Source: Aquariibacter albus | GTDB taxonomy: Bacteria; Pseudomonadota; Gammaproteobacteria; Burkholderiales; Burkholderiaceae_C | NCBI RefSeq assembly: GCF_014145335.1 | Contig: NZ_JACIVI010000001.1 | Coordinates: 434,001 to 498,000 of the forward strand | Direction of reading: 5' to 3' | DNA: 64,000 nt | Shown: positions 21,772 to 35,521 of the stretch, one piece after another | Numbering within the stretch: the first letter of the stretch is position 1 | Layout of the letters: every line of letters starts with the position of its first letter | The notes under the pieces: model-generated | Told to the model about the DNA's origin: nothing | Database searches by the model: none | What the model saw: the letters and a program-made list of their open reading frames with translations, nothing else | Made by a program: the position numbers and the translations under genes

Positions 21772-23184
21772 ATGAGTGCACGCACCCTTTACGACAAGCT
21801 CTGGGATGAGCATGTCGTCCACACCGAGGACGACGGCACCGCCGTCCTCTACATCGACCGCCATCTCGTCCACGAGGTGACCAGCCCGCAGGCCTTCGAG
21901 GGGCTGGATCTGGCCGGCCGCAAGGTCTGGCGCATCTCCGCCAACCTGGCGGTGAGCGACCACAACGTGCCGACCACCGACCGCCGCGAAGGCATTGCCG
22001 ACCCGGTCTCGCGCCTGCAGGTCGAAACGCTCGACAAGAACTGCGATGCCCACGGCATCACCCAGTTCAAGATGAGCGACCGCCGCCAGGGCATCGTGCA
22101 CGTCATCGGCCCCGAGCAGGGCGCGACCCTGCCCGGCATGACGGTCGTCTGCGGTGACAGCCACACCAGCACCCACGGCGCCTTCGGGGCCCTGGCCCAT
22201 GGCATCGGCACCTCCGAGGTCGAGCATGTGCTGGCCACCCAGACCCTGCTGGCCAAGAAGGCCAAGAACATGCTAGTCAAGGTGGAGGGCACGCTGCCCA
22301 AGGGCTGCGGCGCCAAGGACATCGTGCTGGCCATCATCGGCCGGATCGGCACCGCCGGCGGCACGGGCTACACCATCGAATTCGCCGGCTCGGCCATCCG
22401 TGCCCTGAGCATGGAAGGCCGGATGACCGTCTGCAACATGGCCATCGAGGGCGGCGCCCGCGCCGGCCTGGTGGCGGTGGACGAGACCACGATCGCCTAC
22501 GTGAAGGGCCGGCCCTTCACGCCGACCGGCGTCGAATGGGAGCAGGCCGTGGCCTATTGGCGCACCCTGCACAGCGACCCGGGTGCGCACTTCGACCATG
22601 TCGTCGAGCTCGATGCCGCGCAGATCCGCCCGCAGGTGACCTGGGGCACCTCGCCCGAGATGGTGCTGTCCATCGAAGACCGCGTGCCCGATCCCGACAA
22701 GGAGAAGGACGCCGTCAAGCGCGGTGCCATGGAGCGCGCGCTGCAGTACATGGCGCTGGAGCCCAACAAGCCGCTGGCGGACATCCGCATCGACCGGGTC
22801 TTCATCGGATCCTGCACCAACAGCCGCATCGAGGACCTGCGTGAGGCGGCCTCGGTCGTCCGCCGTGTCGGCGGCCGCATCGCGTCCAACGTCAAGCAGG
22901 CCCTGGTCGTGCCGGGCTCGGGCCTGGTCAAGGCCCAGGCCGAGGCCGAAGGGCTGGATGCCGTCTTCAAGGCCGCCGGCTTCGACTGGCGCGAGCCCGG
23001 CTGCTCGATGTGCCTGGCGATGAACGCCGACCGGCTGGAGCCGGGCGAGCGCTGCGCCTCGACCAGCAACCGCAATTTCGAAGGTCGCCAAGGCGCGGGC
23101 GGCCGCACCCACCTCGTCAGCCCGGCCATGGCCGCCGCTGCGGCGCTGGCGGGGCATTTCGTCGACGTGCGCCGCGTGGCCTGA
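21772..23184 (+). CDS. leuC: 3-isopropylmalate dehydratase large subunit
   Basis: LeuC, with LeuD, isomerises 2-isopropylmalate to 3-isopropylmalate in leucine synthesis. The 470-residue aconitase-family protein carries the [4Fe-4S] ligands C348 (GSCTNSR), C411 and C414 (CSMC), in the same spacing as E. coli LeuC. Substrate-loop motifs such as [12 protein letters not shown] are intact. It is the first gene of leuC-(entericidin)-leuD-leuB. A CACAAT element at 21723 might be a -10 box, but no -35 is evident. No leader peptide rich in Leu codons is seen upstream. Confidence 0.96.
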   Translation: MSARTLYDKLWDEHVVHTEDDGTAVLYIDRHLVHEVTSPQAFEGLDLAGRKVWRISANLAVSDHNVPTTDRREGIADPVSRLQVETLDKNCDAHGITQFKMSDRRQGIVHVIGPEQGATLPGMTVVCGDSHTSTHGAFGALAHGIGTSEVEHVLATQTLLAKKAKNMLVKVEGTLPKGCGAKDIVLAIIGRIGTAGGTGYTIEFAGSAIRALSMEGRMTVCNMAIEGGARAGLVAVDETTIAYVKGRPFTPTGVEWEQAVAYWRTLHSDPGAHFDHVVELDAAQIRPQVTWGTSPEMVLSIEDRVPDPDKEKDAVKRGAMERALQYMALEPNKPLADIRIDRVFIGSCTNSRIEDLREAASVVRRVGGRIASNVKQALVVPGSGLVKAQAEAEGLDAVFKAAGFDWREPGCSMCLAMNADRLEPGERCASTSNRNFEGRQGAGGRTHLVSPAMAAAAALAGHFVDVRRVA

Positions 23185-23224
23185 GGCCTGTTTTCTCTCC
23201 CTTTCGATCCTGGAGGACCTGACC

Positions 23225-23350
23225 ATGAAGAAGATCGTCCTGATGCTGCTTGCCGCCTTCGCGCTGTCCGCCTGCAACACCATTGCCGGCGTCGGCAAGG
23301 ACGTGCAGCGCGCCGGCGAAGTCGTCGAAGACGCCGCCAAGAAGAAGTGA
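23225..23350 (+). CDS. Entericidin A/B-family small lipoprotein
   Basis: A 41-residue ORF with a strong Shine-Dalgarno (GGAGGA about 9 bases upstream), a short lipoprotein signal peptide and lipobox LSAC (C17). The mature part ([19 protein letters not shown], ending AAKKK) is the typical short amphipathic entericidin. In E. coli, EcnA/EcnB are outer-membrane lipoproteins linked to an antidote/bacteriolysis pair under stress. Here only one copy is present, inside the leu operon between leuC and leuD. It may simply be an abundant small envelope lipoprotein. Confidence 0.88.
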   Translation: MKKIVLMLLAAFALSACNTIAGVGKDVQRAGEVVEDAAKKK

Positions 23351-23355
23351 AGCCC

Positions 23356-23380
23356 GGGCGGGACCGCTGCGGTCCCGCCC
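23356..23380 (+). other. Strong stem-loop after the entericidin gene
   Basis: GGGCGGGACC pairs perfectly with GGTCCCGCCC across a five-base loop, six bases after the entericidin stop. There is no following T-tract, so it is more likely an mRNA-stabilising or attenuating hairpin than a full terminator. It could set different expression levels for the lipoprotein and the downstream leuD. Confidence 0.6.
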
Positions 23381-23402
23381 ACCCCCCTCCAGCGAGCAAG
23401 CC

Positions 23403-24053
23403 GTGCAAGCCTTCCGTGTGCATCAGGGCGTGGTGGCGCCCATCGACCGCGAAAACGTCGACACCGACGCCATCATCCCCAAGCAGTTCCTGAAGTCGAT
23501 CCAGCGCAGCGGCTTCGGCATCAACCTGTTCGACGAATGGCGCTATGCCGAGCCCTGGCGTGAAGGCCAGGACCAGACCACGCGCCGTCCGAATCCGGAC
23601 TTCGTGCTCAACCAGCCGCGCTACCAGGGCGCCTCGGTGCTGCTGGCGCGGCAGAACTTCGGTTGCGGCTCCAGCCGCGAGCACGCGCCCTGGGCCATCG
23701 AGCAGTTCGGCTTCCGCGCCCTGATCGCGCCGAGCTTCGCCGACATCTTCTTCAACAACTGCTTCAAGAACGGCCTGCTGCCCATCGTGCTGCCCGAAGC
23801 CCAGGTGGCCCGGCTGTTCGACGAAGTGGCCGCCTTCCCCGGCTACAGCCTGACGGTCGACCTGGAGCGTCAGGTGGTCGTCAAGCCCGACGGCGTGGAG
23901 CTGCCCTTCGAGGTGCAGCCCTTCCGCAAGTTCTGCCTGCTCAACGGCTTCGACGACATCGGCCTGACCTTGCGCCATGCCGAGAAGATCAAGGCCTATG
24001 AGGCCGAGCGCCTGGCCACCAAGCCCTGGCTGGCCCACCGCCTGCCGGGCTGA
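23403..24053 (+). CDS. leuD: 3-isopropylmalate dehydratase small subunit
   Basis: LeuD is the swivel-domain partner of LeuC. The 216-residue protein contains the expected [13 protein letters not shown] and [13 protein letters not shown] motifs and is the usual length. The start is a GTG at 23403, which begins the conserved [12 protein letters not shown]-terminus; upstream extensions run into the lipoprotein gene. The following 82-bp gap to leuB is G+C-rich and has only weak hairpins, so leuB is probably in the same transcript. Confidence 0.95.
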   Translation: MQAFRVHQGVVAPIDRENVDTDAIIPKQFLKSIQRSGFGINLFDEWRYAEPWREGQDQTTRRPNPDFVLNQPRYQGASVLLARQNFGCGSSREHAPWAIEQFGFRALIAPSFADIFFNNCFKNGLLPIVLPEAQVARLFDEVAAFPGYSLTVDLERQVVVKPDGVELPFEVQPFRKFCLLNGFDDIGLTLRHAEKIKAYEAERLATKPWLAHRLPG

Positions 24054-24135
24054 GACCCGCCCCCGCGGGCGCCGGGCCTCGGGCCCGACCTCGCCGGCCC
24101 CCGGCCGGCCCCGACCCTAACAACGAGTAGTCCTG

Positions 24136-25215
<1,080 letters not shown>

Positions 25216-25311
25216 TCCGAAGACGGATCCGCCCGGGTTTCCCGACCGCCTCTCGACCAACAACACCAGACAGAAGACCGCGGCACGCGGCTCAAGCAGA
25301 AGGACGCAAAC

Positions 25312-26448
25312 ATGGCACAAGCACGGGTCGGCCTCGTCGGATGGCGGGGCATGGTGGGTTCGGTCCTGATGGACCGCATGCAGGCCGAGGGCGATTTCGC
25401 CCACATCGAGCCGCTGTTCTTCAGCACCAGCAATGCCGGCGGCGCCGCCCCGGCCGCGCTGGCCAAGAACGAGACCCAGCTCTTCGACGCCTTCGACCTC
25501 GAGGCCCTCAAGCGCTGCGACATCGTGCTGACCTGCCAGGGCGGCGACTACACGAGCGAGGTCTTCCCCAAGCTGCGTGCCGCCGGCTGGAACGGCCACT
25601 GGATCGACGCGGCCTCGACGCTGCGGATGAAGGACGACGCGGTCATCGTGCTCGACCCGGTCAACCTGCCGGTCATCAAGAACGCGCTGGCCCGGGGCGG
25701 CAAGAACTGGATCGGCGGCAACTGCACCGTCAGCTGCATGCTGATGGGCGTGGGCGCCCTCTACAAGGCCGGCCTGGTCGAGTGGATGAGCACCCAGACC
25801 TACCAGGCAGCCAGCGGCGGCGGCGCGCAGCACATGCGCGAGCTGCTGACCCAGTACGGCACGCTCAATGCCGAGGTGCGGAGCCTGCTGGACGACCCGA
25901 AGAGCGCCATCCTGGAGATCGACCGCAAGATCATCGCCAAGCAGCGCGCCCTGAGCGCTGCCGAGACCGCCAACTTCGGCGTGCCGCTGGGCGGTTCGCT
26001 CATCCCCTGGATCGACAAGGATCTGGGCAACGGGATGTCGAAGGAAGAGTGGAAGGGCGGCGCCGAGACCAACAAGATCCTCGGCCAGGGCGAAGGCTTC
26101 GGCACGCCGGCCGTGCCGGTGGACGGTTTCTGCGTGCGCATCGGTGCCATGCGCTGCCACAGCCAGGCCCTGACCTTCAAGCTCAAGAAGGATGTGCCGC
26201 TGGCCGACATCGAGGCCATGATCGCGGCCGACAACGCCTGGGTGAAGGTCGTGCCCAACACCCGCGAAGCGACGATCAGGGACCTGACCCCCGTGGCGAC
26301 CACCGGCACGCTGACCATCCCGGTCGGCCGCCTGCGCAAGATGGCCATGGGCCCCGAGTACCTGGGCGCCTTCACCATCGGCGACCAGCTGCTGTGGGGT
26401 GCAGCCGAGCCGCTGCGCCGTATGCTGCGCCTGCTGGTGGAAGCCTGA
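25312..26448 (+). CDS. asd: Aspartate-semialdehyde dehydrogenase
   Basis: Asd reduces aspartyl phosphate to aspartate semialdehyde, the branch point to lysine, diaminopimelate, methionine and threonine. The 378-residue protein has the NADP motif at its N-terminus ([14 protein letters not shown]), the catalytic C138 in GGNCTVSCM, and [14 protein letters not shown]. It belongs to the Gram-negative (E. coli-like) class. The ATG at 25312 has a good Shine-Dalgarno (AAGGA). The neighbours leuB and fimV match the order in many beta- and gammaproteobacteria. Confidence 0.96.
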   Translation: MAQARVGLVGWRGMVGSVLMDRMQAEGDFAHIEPLFFSTSNAGGAAPAALAKNETQLFDAFDLEALKRCDIVLTCQGGDYTSEVFPKLRAAGWNGHWIDAASTLRMKDDAVIVLDPVNLPVIKNALARGGKNWIGGNCTVSCMLMGVGALYKAGLVEWMSTQTYQAASGGGAQHMRELLTQYGTLNAEVRSLLDDPKSAILEIDRKIIAKQRALSAAETANFGVPLGGSLIPWIDKDLGNGMSKEEWKGGAETNKILGQGEGFGTPAVPVDGFCVRIGAMRCHSQALTFKLKKDVPLADIEAMIAADNAWVKVVPNTREATIRDLTPVATTGTLTIPVGRLRKMAMGPEYLGAFTIGDQLLWGAAEPLRRMLRLLVEA

Positions 26449-26497
26449 GTCCGCCTTCGGCGGTCCTCCGCGGCCGCCTTCCTGGGAGTCGAGCCTG

Positions 26498-28642
<2,145 letters not shown>

Positions 28643-28647
28643 GCGTC

Positions 28648-29463
28648 GTGCCGGTGCCGCAGGACACGCTGCATCCCCCCGCACGCCTGGCGCTCGGCCT
28701 CAGCTACCGCGGCAGCGCCTACCTCGGCTGGCAGAGCCAGCCCAGCGGCCAGACGGTTCAGGACCAGCTGGAAGCGGCCCTCGCTGCCTTTGCCGCCCAG
28801 CCGGTGCGCACGGCCTGCGCCGGTCGGACCGACGCCGGCGTGCACGGCCTGAACCAGGTCGTGCATTTCGATGCGCCGGTGGCCCGCGAGCCCTTTTCCT
28901 GGGTGCGCGGGACCAACCGCTACCTGCCGCCCGACATCGCCGTGCAGTGGTGCCAGCCGGTGCCGGCCGATTTCGACGCGCGCCGCCATGCGCGCGGCCG
29001 CCGCTATGTCTACCTGCTGCGGGAATCCGTGGCCCGGCCCGCGCTGGAGGCCGGCCTGGTCGGCTGGGTGTTCCGGCCGCTGGACCAGGCCGCGATGGAG
29101 GCCGCGGCGGCCCATCTGATCGGCACGCATGACTTCAGCGCCTTCCGCGCCGCGGGCTGCCAGGCCCTCTCGCCGGTCAAGGAGATGCGCCGCATCGCCA
29201 TCACGCGGCGCGGTGCGCTGTGGCGCTTCGAGGTCGAGGCCAGCGCCTTCCTGCACCACATGGTCCGCAACCTCATGGGCTGCCTGGTGGCGGTGGGGCA
29301 GGGCAGCCGGCCGCCCGACTGGATGGCCGAGGTGCTGGCCAGCCGCTCGCGCGAACGCGCCGCGCCGACCTTTGCCCCGGACGGCCTCTACTTCCTCGGC
29401 CCGGTCTACGATGCCGGGCTCGGTCTGCCCGAACACAATGCGTCGATCGACTGGCTGCCCTGA
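28648..29463 (+). CDS. truA: tRNA pseudouridine(38-40) synthase
   Basis: TruA isomerises uridines 38-40 in the anticodon arm of many tRNAs. The 271-residue protein has the nucleophilic D62 in AGRTDAGVHG, and the family motifs FHHMVRN-like (AFLHHMVRN) and GLYFLGPVYD. It starts with GTG at 28648, five bases after the fimV stop, so it is probably coupled to fimV. The fimV-truA-trpF order is standard for this chromosomal block in proteobacteria. Confidence 0.95.
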   Translation: MPVPQDTLHPPARLALGLSYRGSAYLGWQSQPSGQTVQDQLEAALAAFAAQPVRTACAGRTDAGVHGLNQVVHFDAPVAREPFSWVRGTNRYLPPDIAVQWCQPVPADFDARRHARGRRYVYLLRESVARPALEAGLVGWVFRPLDQAAMEAAAAHLIGTHDFSAFRAAGCQALSPVKEMRRIAITRRGALWRFEVEASAFLHHMVRNLMGCLVAVGQGSRPPDWMAEVLASRSRERAAPTFAPDGLYFLGPVYDAGLGLPEHNASIDWLP

Positions 29464-29508
29464 GGGCTGTGCAGCGTGCCGATCCTGCCGCCCGTTGGCC
29501 CCTTTTTC

Positions 29509-30156
29509 ATGTCTCACCGCACCCGCATCAAGATCTGCGGCCTGACCCGCGAGGCCGATGTCGACGCCGCCGTGGCCGCCGGCGCCGACGCGCTCGGTTT
29601 CGTCTTCTACGCGAAGAGTCCCCGCGCGGTCAGCGTGGCCCGCGCGGCCGCGCTGGCCCGGCGTCTGCCGCCCTTCGTCACGCCGGTCGGGCTGTTCGTG
29701 AACGCCGAGCCGGCGGAGATTGCCGCGGCCTGCGCCGCCATCCCCACCTTGCTGCTGCAGTTCCACGGCGACGAGGACCGCGCGGCCTGCGAGGCCCCCG
29801 GCCGACCCTATCTGCGGGCGGCCCGGATGGGGCCGGGTTTCGCTTTGCTAGACTTCGCCCAGCAGTTTCCCAGCGCCCAGGCCCTGCTGCTCGACGCCCA
29901 TGTCGAGGGCTATGGCGGCGGCGGAAAGGTCTTCGATTGGTCACTCATTCCAGCAAGCGCGCCCTGTCCGCTCGTTTTGTCTGGTGGGTTGAATCCTGCC
30001 AATGTGATCGATGGGGTGGAGCGCGTGCGGCCCTGGGCCGTTGACGTGAGCTCCGGCGTCGAGGTGGGCAAGGGCGTCAAGGACGCCGTCCTGATGCAAG
30101 CCTTCTGCGATGCCGTTCGGCAGGCCGATGCCCGCCCCCATGAGGCCGCCGGCTGA
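29509..30156 (+). CDS. trpF: Phosphoribosylanthranilate isomerase
   Basis: TrpF performs the Amadori rearrangement of phosphoribosylanthranilate in tryptophan synthesis. The 215-residue TIM-barrel has the catalytic pair C10 (KICGLT) and D129 (LLLDAH), plus the phosphate-binding [11 protein letters not shown] prefer the ATG at 29509 to a GTG at 29476 because it puts the first beta-strand at the normal distance from the N-terminus. trpB starts 31 bp downstream. trpE, trpG, trpD and trpC are not here. Confidence 0.95.
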   Translation: MSHRTRIKICGLTREADVDAAVAAGADALGFVFYAKSPRAVSVARAAALARRLPPFVTPVGLFVNAEPAEIAAACAAIPTLLLQFHGDEDRAACEAPGRPYLRAARMGPGFALLDFAQQFPSAQALLLDAHVEGYGGGGKVFDWSLIPASAPCPLVLSGGLNPANVIDGVERVRPWAVDVSSGVEVGKGVKDAVLMQAFCDAVRQADARPHEAAG

Positions 30157-30187
30157 AGCCCCGGTCTCCCGGATCGAAAGCATTCCC

Positions 30188-31453
30188 ATGTTGGACTACC
30201 AGCAACCCGATGCCCGCGGGCACTTCGGGCCCTACGGCGGCACCTTCGTCGCCGAGACCCTCATCCATGCGCTCGACGAGCTGAAGGCGGTCTATGCCCG
30301 CTACCAGCACGACGCCGAGTTCCAGCGCGAATTCCGCCACGAGCTGGCGCACTTCGTCGGCCGGCCCAGCCCGGTCTACCACGCTGCGCGCCTGAGCCGC
30401 GAGCTGGGTGGCGCGCAGATCCACCTCAAGCGCGAGGACCTGAACCACACCGGCGCGCACAAGGTGAACAACACCATCGGCCAGGCCCTGCTGGCCAAGC
30501 GCATGGGCAAGCCGCGGATCATCGCGGAGACCGGCGCCGGTCAGCATGGCGTGGCCACGGCCACCATCTGCGCGCGCTACGGCCTGGAGTGCGTGGTCTA
30601 CATGGGCAGCGAGGACGTGAAGCGCCAGTCGCCTAACGTCTACCGCATGAAGCTGCTGGGGGCCACCGTGGTGCCGGTCGACAGCGGCAGCAAGACCCTG
30701 AAGGACGCGCTGAACGAGGCCCTGCGCGACTGGGTGACGAACGTCGAAAACACCTTCTACATCATCGGCACGGTGGCCGGCCCGGCGCCTTATCCGGCCA
30801 TGGTGCGCGACTTCCAGAGCGTGATCGGCGAGGAGTGCCTGACGCAGATGCCGGCGCAGATCGGCCGCCAGCCCGACGCCGTCGTCGCCTGCGTCGGCGG
30901 CGGCAGCAATGCCATGGGCATCTTCTACCCCTACATCCCGCATGAGGGGACCCGCCTGATCGGCGTCGAGGCCGCGGGCGAGGGCCTGGACAGCGGCAAG
31001 CACTCGGCCTCGCTCACGCGCGGTACGCCCGGCGTGCTTCACGGCAACCGCACCTACCTGCTGCAGGACCGCAACGGCCAGATCACCGAGACGCACAGCA
31101 TCTCGGCCGGCCTGGACTACCCCGGCGTCGGTCCCGAGCATGCCTACCTGAAGGACATCGGCCGCGCCGAGTACGTCGGCATCACCGACGCCGAGGCCCT
31201 GGCCGCCTTCCACCGCCTGTGCCGCACCGAGGGCATCATCCCGGCGCTCGAATCCAGCCATGCCGTCGCCCATGCGATGAAGATGGCGCCGACGATGCGG
31301 CCCGATCAGCACATCCTCGTCAACCTCTCGGGTCGGGGCGACAAGGACATCGGCACCGTGGCCGACCTGTCGAACGCCGATTTCTACTGCCGTCCGTCCT
31401 GCCGCGGCCAGTCGGTCAAGGGCGGCGTCTCGGTCGTGGAGGTGAAGGCATGA
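30188..31453 (+). CDS. trpB: Tryptophan synthase beta subunit
   Basis: TrpB condenses indole with serine using PLP. The 421-residue protein shows the PLP lysine K92 in HTGAHKVNN, the phosphate-cradle GGGSNAMG and the monovalent-cation region. The ATG at 30188 starts the conserved N-terminus; longer in-frame starts overlap trpF. Its stop overlaps the trpA ATG by four bases, giving coupled translation of the alpha2beta2 complex. Confidence 0.97.
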   Translation: MLDYQQPDARGHFGPYGGTFVAETLIHALDELKAVYARYQHDAEFQREFRHELAHFVGRPSPVYHAARLSRELGGAQIHLKREDLNHTGAHKVNNTIGQALLAKRMGKPRIIAETGAGQHGVATATICARYGLECVVYMGSEDVKRQSPNVYRMKLLGATVVPVDSGSKTLKDALNEALRDWVTNVENTFYIIGTVAGPAPYPAMVRDFQSVIGEECLTQMPAQIGRQPDAVVACVGGGSNAMGIFYPYIPHEGTRLIGVEAAGEGLDSGKHSASLTRGTPGVLHGNRTYLLQDRNGQITETHSISAGLDYPGVGPEHAYLKDIGRAEYVGITDAEALAAFHRLCRTEGIIPALESSHAVAHAMKMAPTMRPDQHILVNLSGRGDKDIGTVADLSNADFYCRPSCRGQSVKGGVSVVEVKA

Positions 31454-32268
31454 GCGCGCGCATCGCTGCGGTCTTCGAGACCCTCAAGACCCAGGGCCGC
31501 CAGGCCCTGATTCCCTATGTGACGGCCGGCGACCCAGCCCCCGCGGCCACCGTCGGCATCCTGCACGGCCTGGTGGCCGGCGGCGCCGACATCCTCGAAC
31601 TGGGCGTGCCCTTCTCCGACCCGATGGCCGACGGCCCGGTGATCCAGAAGGCTTCCGAGCGTGCGCTGGCCCAGGGGGTGGGCCTGCACGAGGTGCTGGC
31701 CATGGTGCGCGACTTCCGTCGCGACGACGCCCGCACCCCGGTCGTGCTGATGGGCTACGCCAACCCGGTCGAGTGCTATGGCGTCGAGGCCTTCGCACGC
31801 GATGCGGCGGCGGCCGGCGTCGATGGCGTGCTGATCGTCGACTACCCGCCCGAGGAGTGCGAGACCTTCGCCGCGCTGCTGAAGGCAGCCGGCCTGGACC
31901 TGATCTTCCTGCTCGCCCCGACGTCCACCGAGGCCCGCATGGCCACGGTGGGCCGCATTGCCGGGGGCTACGTCTACTACGTGTCGCTCAAGGGCGTGAC
32001 GGGCGCCGGCCACCTCGACACGGCCGAGGTCGGCCGCATGATTCCCCGCATCCGCCAGCATGTGCGGGTGCCGGTCGGCGTGGGCTTCGGCATCCGCGAT
32101 GCCGAGAGTGCGGTTGCGGTCGCGGCGGTGTCCGATGCGGTCGTGATCGGCTCGAAGCTGGTCCAGTTGCTGGAAGCGGCACCGGCCGGCCGCTGGGCCG
32201 AGGTGGCGCGTGATTTCATGGCCTCGATCCGCGGTCCGCTGGATGCGGCCTCGGCCGCAAGGCGCTGA
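31450..32268 (+). CDS. trpA: Tryptophan synthase alpha subunit
   Basis: TrpA cleaves indole-3-glycerol phosphate and channels indole to TrpB. The 272-residue TIM-barrel has catalytic E50 in [10 protein letters not shown] and D61 in MADGP, matching E. coli Glu49 and Asp60, and the phosphate-binding GVGFGIRDA. The start is fixed by the ATGA overlap with trpB. Downstream, a 72-bp gap with G+C-rich inverted repeats precedes accD. Confidence 0.97.
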   Translation: MSARIAAVFETLKTQGRQALIPYVTAGDPAPAATVGILHGLVAGGADILELGVPFSDPMADGPVIQKASERALAQGVGLHEVLAMVRDFRRDDARTPVVLMGYANPVECYGVEAFARDAAAAGVDGVLIVDYPPEECETFAALLKAAGLDLIFLLAPTSTEARMATVGRIAGGYVYYVSLKGVTGAGHLDTAEVGRMIPRIRQHVRVPVGVGFGIRDAESAVAVAAVSDAVVIGSKLVQLLEAAPAGRWAEVARDFMASIRGPLDAASAARR

Positions 32269-32340
32269 GCGATGCCGGCGGGGCCGCGACGCGGCCGTCC
32301 CGCCCTTCCTGTTTCCGATGTTCGATGAAAGGACCCTCCG

Positions 32341-33213
32341 ATGAGCTGGCTTGAAAAACTCCTGCCGCCCAAGATCCAGCCCACCGATCCGGCCGAGCGC
32401 CGCTCGGTGCCGGAGGGCCTGTGGACCAAGTGCCCGGCCTGCGAGACCGTGCTCTACAAGACCGATCTGGAGCACAACCTCGGCGTCTGCCCGAAGTGCA
32501 GCCATCACCATCGCATCGGCGCGCGGGCACGGCTCGATGCCTTCCTCGATGCCGAGGGCCGCTACGACATCGGACAGGAGGTGCTGCCGGTCGACCCGCT
32601 CAAGTTCAAGGACAGCAAGAAGTACCCCGAGCGCCTGAAGCAGGCCCTGGACGCGACCGGCGAGACCGACGCCCTGGTCGTGATGGGCGGTGCGGTGATG
32701 ACGCTGCCGGTGGTGGCCGCGGCCTTCGAGTTCGAGTTCATGGGCGGTTCGATGGGCTCGGTGGTTGGCGAGCGCTTCGTGCGCGGCGTCGAGACCGCGA
32801 TCGAACAGAAGGTGCCCTTCATCAGCTTCGCCGCCAGCGGGGGCGCGCGCATGCAGGAGGGCCTGCTGAGCCTGATGCAGATGGCCAAGACCAATGCCTC
32901 GCTGACCTGGCTGGCCAAGGCCGGCCTGCCCTACATCAGCGTGCTGACCGACCCGACCATGGGCGGCGTGTCCGCCAGCTTCGCCTTCATGGGCGATGTG
33001 GTGGTGGCCGAGCCCAAGGCCCTGATCGGCTTCGCCGGGCCGCGCGTGATCGAGAACACCGTGCGCGAGAAGCTGCCCGAGGGTTTCCAGCGCGCCGAGT
33101 TCCTGCGCGACAAGGGCGCGGTCGACATGATCATCGACCGCCGCGAGCTGCGGCCCACGGTGGCCCGCATGCTGGCCATGCTGCAGCGCCAGAGCGCCGA
33201 CGCGATCGCCTGA
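32341..33213 (+). CDS. accD: Acetyl-CoA carboxylase carboxyltransferase subunit beta
   Basis: AccD, with AccA, transfers CO2 from carboxybiotin to acetyl-CoA to make malonyl-CoA. The 290-residue protein has the N-terminal zinc ribbon C31-x2-C34-x15-C50-x2-C53 and the crotonase-fold core with [12 protein letters not shown] and [11 protein letters not shown] clear terminator follows at 33237-33259, so folC is probably at least partly under another promoter or read-through. Confidence 0.97.
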   Translation: MSWLEKLLPPKIQPTDPAERRSVPEGLWTKCPACETVLYKTDLEHNLGVCPKCSHHHRIGARARLDAFLDAEGRYDIGQEVLPVDPLKFKDSKKYPERLKQALDATGETDALVVMGGAVMTLPVVAAAFEFEFMGGSMGSVVGERFVRGVETAIEQKVPFISFAASGGARMQEGLLSLMQMAKTNASLTWLAKAGLPYISVLTDPTMGGVSASFAFMGDVVVAEPKALIGFAGPRVIENTVREKLPEGFQRAEFLRDKGAVDMIIDRRELRPTVARMLAMLQRQSADAIA

Positions 33214-33236
33214 GCGCGCTGCCCGAACTTTCCGAC

Positions 33237-33259
33237 GGGCGGCTCCGGCCGCCCTTTTT
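33237..33259 (+). terminator. Rho-independent terminator after accD
   Basis: GGGCGGC-TCCG-GCCGCCC followed by five T residues, 23 bp after the accD stop. Seven perfect G:C-rich pairs with a tetraloop make this a classical intrinsic terminator. Confidence 0.85.
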
Positions 33260-33289
33260 GCTTGATCCGTCCCGCGAGAAGCCGCTGCC

Positions 33290-34663
33290 GTGACCGACGT
33301 TTCCCCGACCGCGACCGAGACGGCCCGCGCCGAGCTGGCCCGCTGGCTGGCCCATGCCGAAGGCCTGCATCCGCGCGGCATCGACCTGACCCTGGAGCGC
33401 GTGCGGCGCGTCTACGCTCGCCTGGACCTGGCCCCGGACGTGCCGGTCGTCACCGTGGCCGGCACCAACGGCAAGGGTTCCACCTGCGCCATGCTGGAGG
33501 CCATCCTCGGCCAGGCCGGCTACCGCACCGGGGTCTACAGCTCGCCGCACCTCGTGCACTTCGAGGAGCGCTGCCGCATCGACGGCCGGCCGGTCGAGGC
33601 TGCCGCGCTGCTGCCGCACTTCGCGGCGGTCGAGGCGGCGCGCGAGGGCGACCCGCTGACTTATTTCGAGTTCACCACCCTGGTCATCCTGCGGCTGCTG
33701 GCCCAGGCGGGCCTCGATGCGCTGATCCTCGAAGTCGGCCTGGGCGGCCGCCTGGATGCGGTGAATGTGGTGGACACCGACTGCGCGATCCTCACCAGCA
33801 TCGACCTTGACCACTGCGAGTTCCTCGGCCCGGACCGCGAGGCCATCGGCGCCGAGAAGGCGCCGATCGCCCGGCCGGGCAAGCCGATGATCGTCGGCGA
33901 TCCCCTGCCGCCGGCCAGTGTGCTCACGCATGCCGCCTCGATCGGCGCCGACCTGTGGCTGCATGGCCGCGACTTCCGCTACGCCGGCCAGCAGGGCGAG
34001 GGCGGTCGCTGGCAGCAGTGGTCCTGGAGCGGCCGCAGCCAGCGCCACCACGGTCTGGCCTATCCGGCATTGCGCGGGGCCAACCAGCTGCTCAACGCCG
34101 CGGCGGTCCTGGCCGCGCTGGAGGCCCTGCGCTCGCGCCTGCCGGTGTCGGCCCAGGCGGTGCGCACCGGCCTGGCCCTGGTCGAGCTGCCCGGTCGCTT
34201 CCAGGTCGTGCCCGGTGAGCCGACCCTGGTGCTGGATGTCGCCCACAACCCGCATGCCGCGGCCACCCTGGCGCAGAACCTCGACCAGATGGCCTACCAC
34301 CCGAGCACGCATGCTGTCTTGGGTGCGATGAAGGACAAGGACCTGGCGGCGGTGATCGCGCCGCTGCTGCCGCTGGTCGACGTCTGGCATCTCTGCGCGC
34401 TGCCGACGCCCCGTGCGGCCGATCTCGACACCCTGCAGGCTGCGCTCGACACCGCCCGCGCCACCCGCGCCCAGGGCCGCGTGCCCGGGCCGCAGCAGCC
34501 GCGTGTCGAACGCCATGCTGCACCGCGGGAGGCCCTGCTCGCCGCCCTGGGGCAGACCGACCCGGCCGATAGAATCGTGGTCTTCGGCTCTTTCTTCACC
34601 GTCGGTGGAGTGCTCCAGAACGGCCTGCCGCGGCGCGAGGCGCCGCACCTGGGGCGGGCCTGA
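33290..34663 (+). CDS. folC: Bifunctional folylpolyglutamate/dihydrofolate synthase
   Basis: FolC adds glutamate to dihydropteroate and to folates. The 457-residue Mur-ligase-family protein has the P-loop GTNGKGST at residue 58, the metal/ATP segment LEVGLGGRLDAVNV, and the C-terminal DVAHNPHAA. The start is a GTG at 33290, which places the P-loop at the usual position. It precedes the SPOR-domain gene by 59 bp in the same accD-folC-dedD-cvpA-purF order as E. coli. Confidence 0.95.
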   Translation: MTDVSPTATETARAELARWLAHAEGLHPRGIDLTLERVRRVYARLDLAPDVPVVTVAGTNGKGSTCAMLEAILGQAGYRTGVYSSPHLVHFEERCRIDGRPVEAAALLPHFAAVEAAREGDPLTYFEFTTLVILRLLAQAGLDALILEVGLGGRLDAVNVVDTDCAILTSIDLDHCEFLGPDREAIGAEKAPIARPGKPMIVGDPLPPASVLTHAASIGADLWLHGRDFRYAGQQGEGGRWQQWSWSGRSQRHHGLAYPALRGANQLLNAAAVLAALEALRSRLPVSAQAVRTGLALVELPGRFQVVPGEPTLVLDVAHNPHAAATLAQNLDQMAYHPSTHAVLGAMKDKDLAAVIAPLLPLVDVWHLCALPTPRAADLDTLQAALDTARATRAQGRVPGPQQPRVERHAAPREALLAALGQTDPADRIVVFGSFFTVGGVLQNGLPRREAPHLGRA

Positions 34664-34722
34664 GTCCCGGGCGCGGTCGACCCGGGTCCTTCCTCCGTCC
34701 GACCACCGCGCCCTTTCCCTGC

Positions 34723-35508
34723 ATGGGTCTCGCCTCCTTCCTGTCCCGCTTGAGCCCGCCGGCCGCCGCTGCTGGTCCGGCCGAGGAGGAGCGGCTGCGC
34801 ACCCAGGCCCGCCGACGCCTGATCGGCGCGGCCCTGCTCGTGATGGTGGCGGTGCTGCTGCTGCCCTGGGTCTTTGACAGTCCGCCGCGCCCGCTGCCCA
34901 GCGACCTGCCGATCGACATTCCCCGCCGCGAAGCGACTGCCGCGCTGGGCTTGCCGAGCGAGCGGGCGAATGCCGAGACGGCTTCCGCGCCTGTTGAGCC
35001 GGTGACCGATCCAGTCCGGCCGGCCCGCCCGGCGCCCGTTCCGGCGTCGGCGCCGGCTGCGGCCCGCTTGCCGGAGGCTCCGCCGGCCGCCGAGCGCGAG
35101 ACCGTCGAGGCGGCCGTGCCGGCCACCCGTCGTGCGGCCTCGGCGCCGCCGCTGGCGCGGCCCCCCGCCGCTTCGGCCGTGCCCTCGCCCAGGCGTCCAG
35201 AGCCGCCGACGGCAGGCAAGGGCGGGTCCGAGCCCCCCGCCGCCGCCACGGCCAAGCCTGCCGCGGAGGCCACGGCAGGTGCCCGCTACATCGTGCAGAT
35301 CGGCGCCTACGCCGATCCCGCCACCGCCCGGGCGGCGCGGCTGAAGGTCGAACGGCTGGGCCTGAAGACCTATGTCCACGAGATCGACGTGCCAGGCGGC
35401 AAGCGCATCCGCGTCCGCGTCGGTCCCTTCAGCGACCGCGAGGAGGCAGCCCGTGTGCAGGACCGCCTGGAGAAGGCCGGCTTCCAGCCCGGCCTGCTGA
35501 CGCTGTGA
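34723..35508 (+). CDS. SPOR-domain membrane protein (DedD-like)
   Basis: A 261-residue bitopic protein: a short cytoplasmic N-terminus, one membrane helix at about residues 29-50, a long Pro/Ala-rich periplasmic linker and a C-terminal SPOR domain (about residues 186-261, starting ARYIVQIGAYADP). SPOR domains bind septal peptidoglycan lacking stem peptides, so the protein probably localises to the division site like DedD. Position between folC and cvpA equals dedD in E. coli. Confidence 0.9.
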   Translation: MGLASFLSRLSPPAAAAGPAEEERLRTQARRRLIGAALLVMVAVLLLPWVFDSPPRPLPSDLPIDIPRREATAALGLPSERANAETASAPVEPVTDPVRPARPAPVPASAPAAARLPEAPPAAERETVEAAVPATRRAASAPPLARPPAASAVPSPRRPEPPTAGKGGSEPPAAATAKPAAEATAGARYIVQIGAYADPATARAARLKVERLGLKTYVHEIDVPGGKRIRVRVGPFSDREEAARVQDRLEKAGFQPGLLTL

Positions 35509-35521
35509 GGAGGACCGCCGC

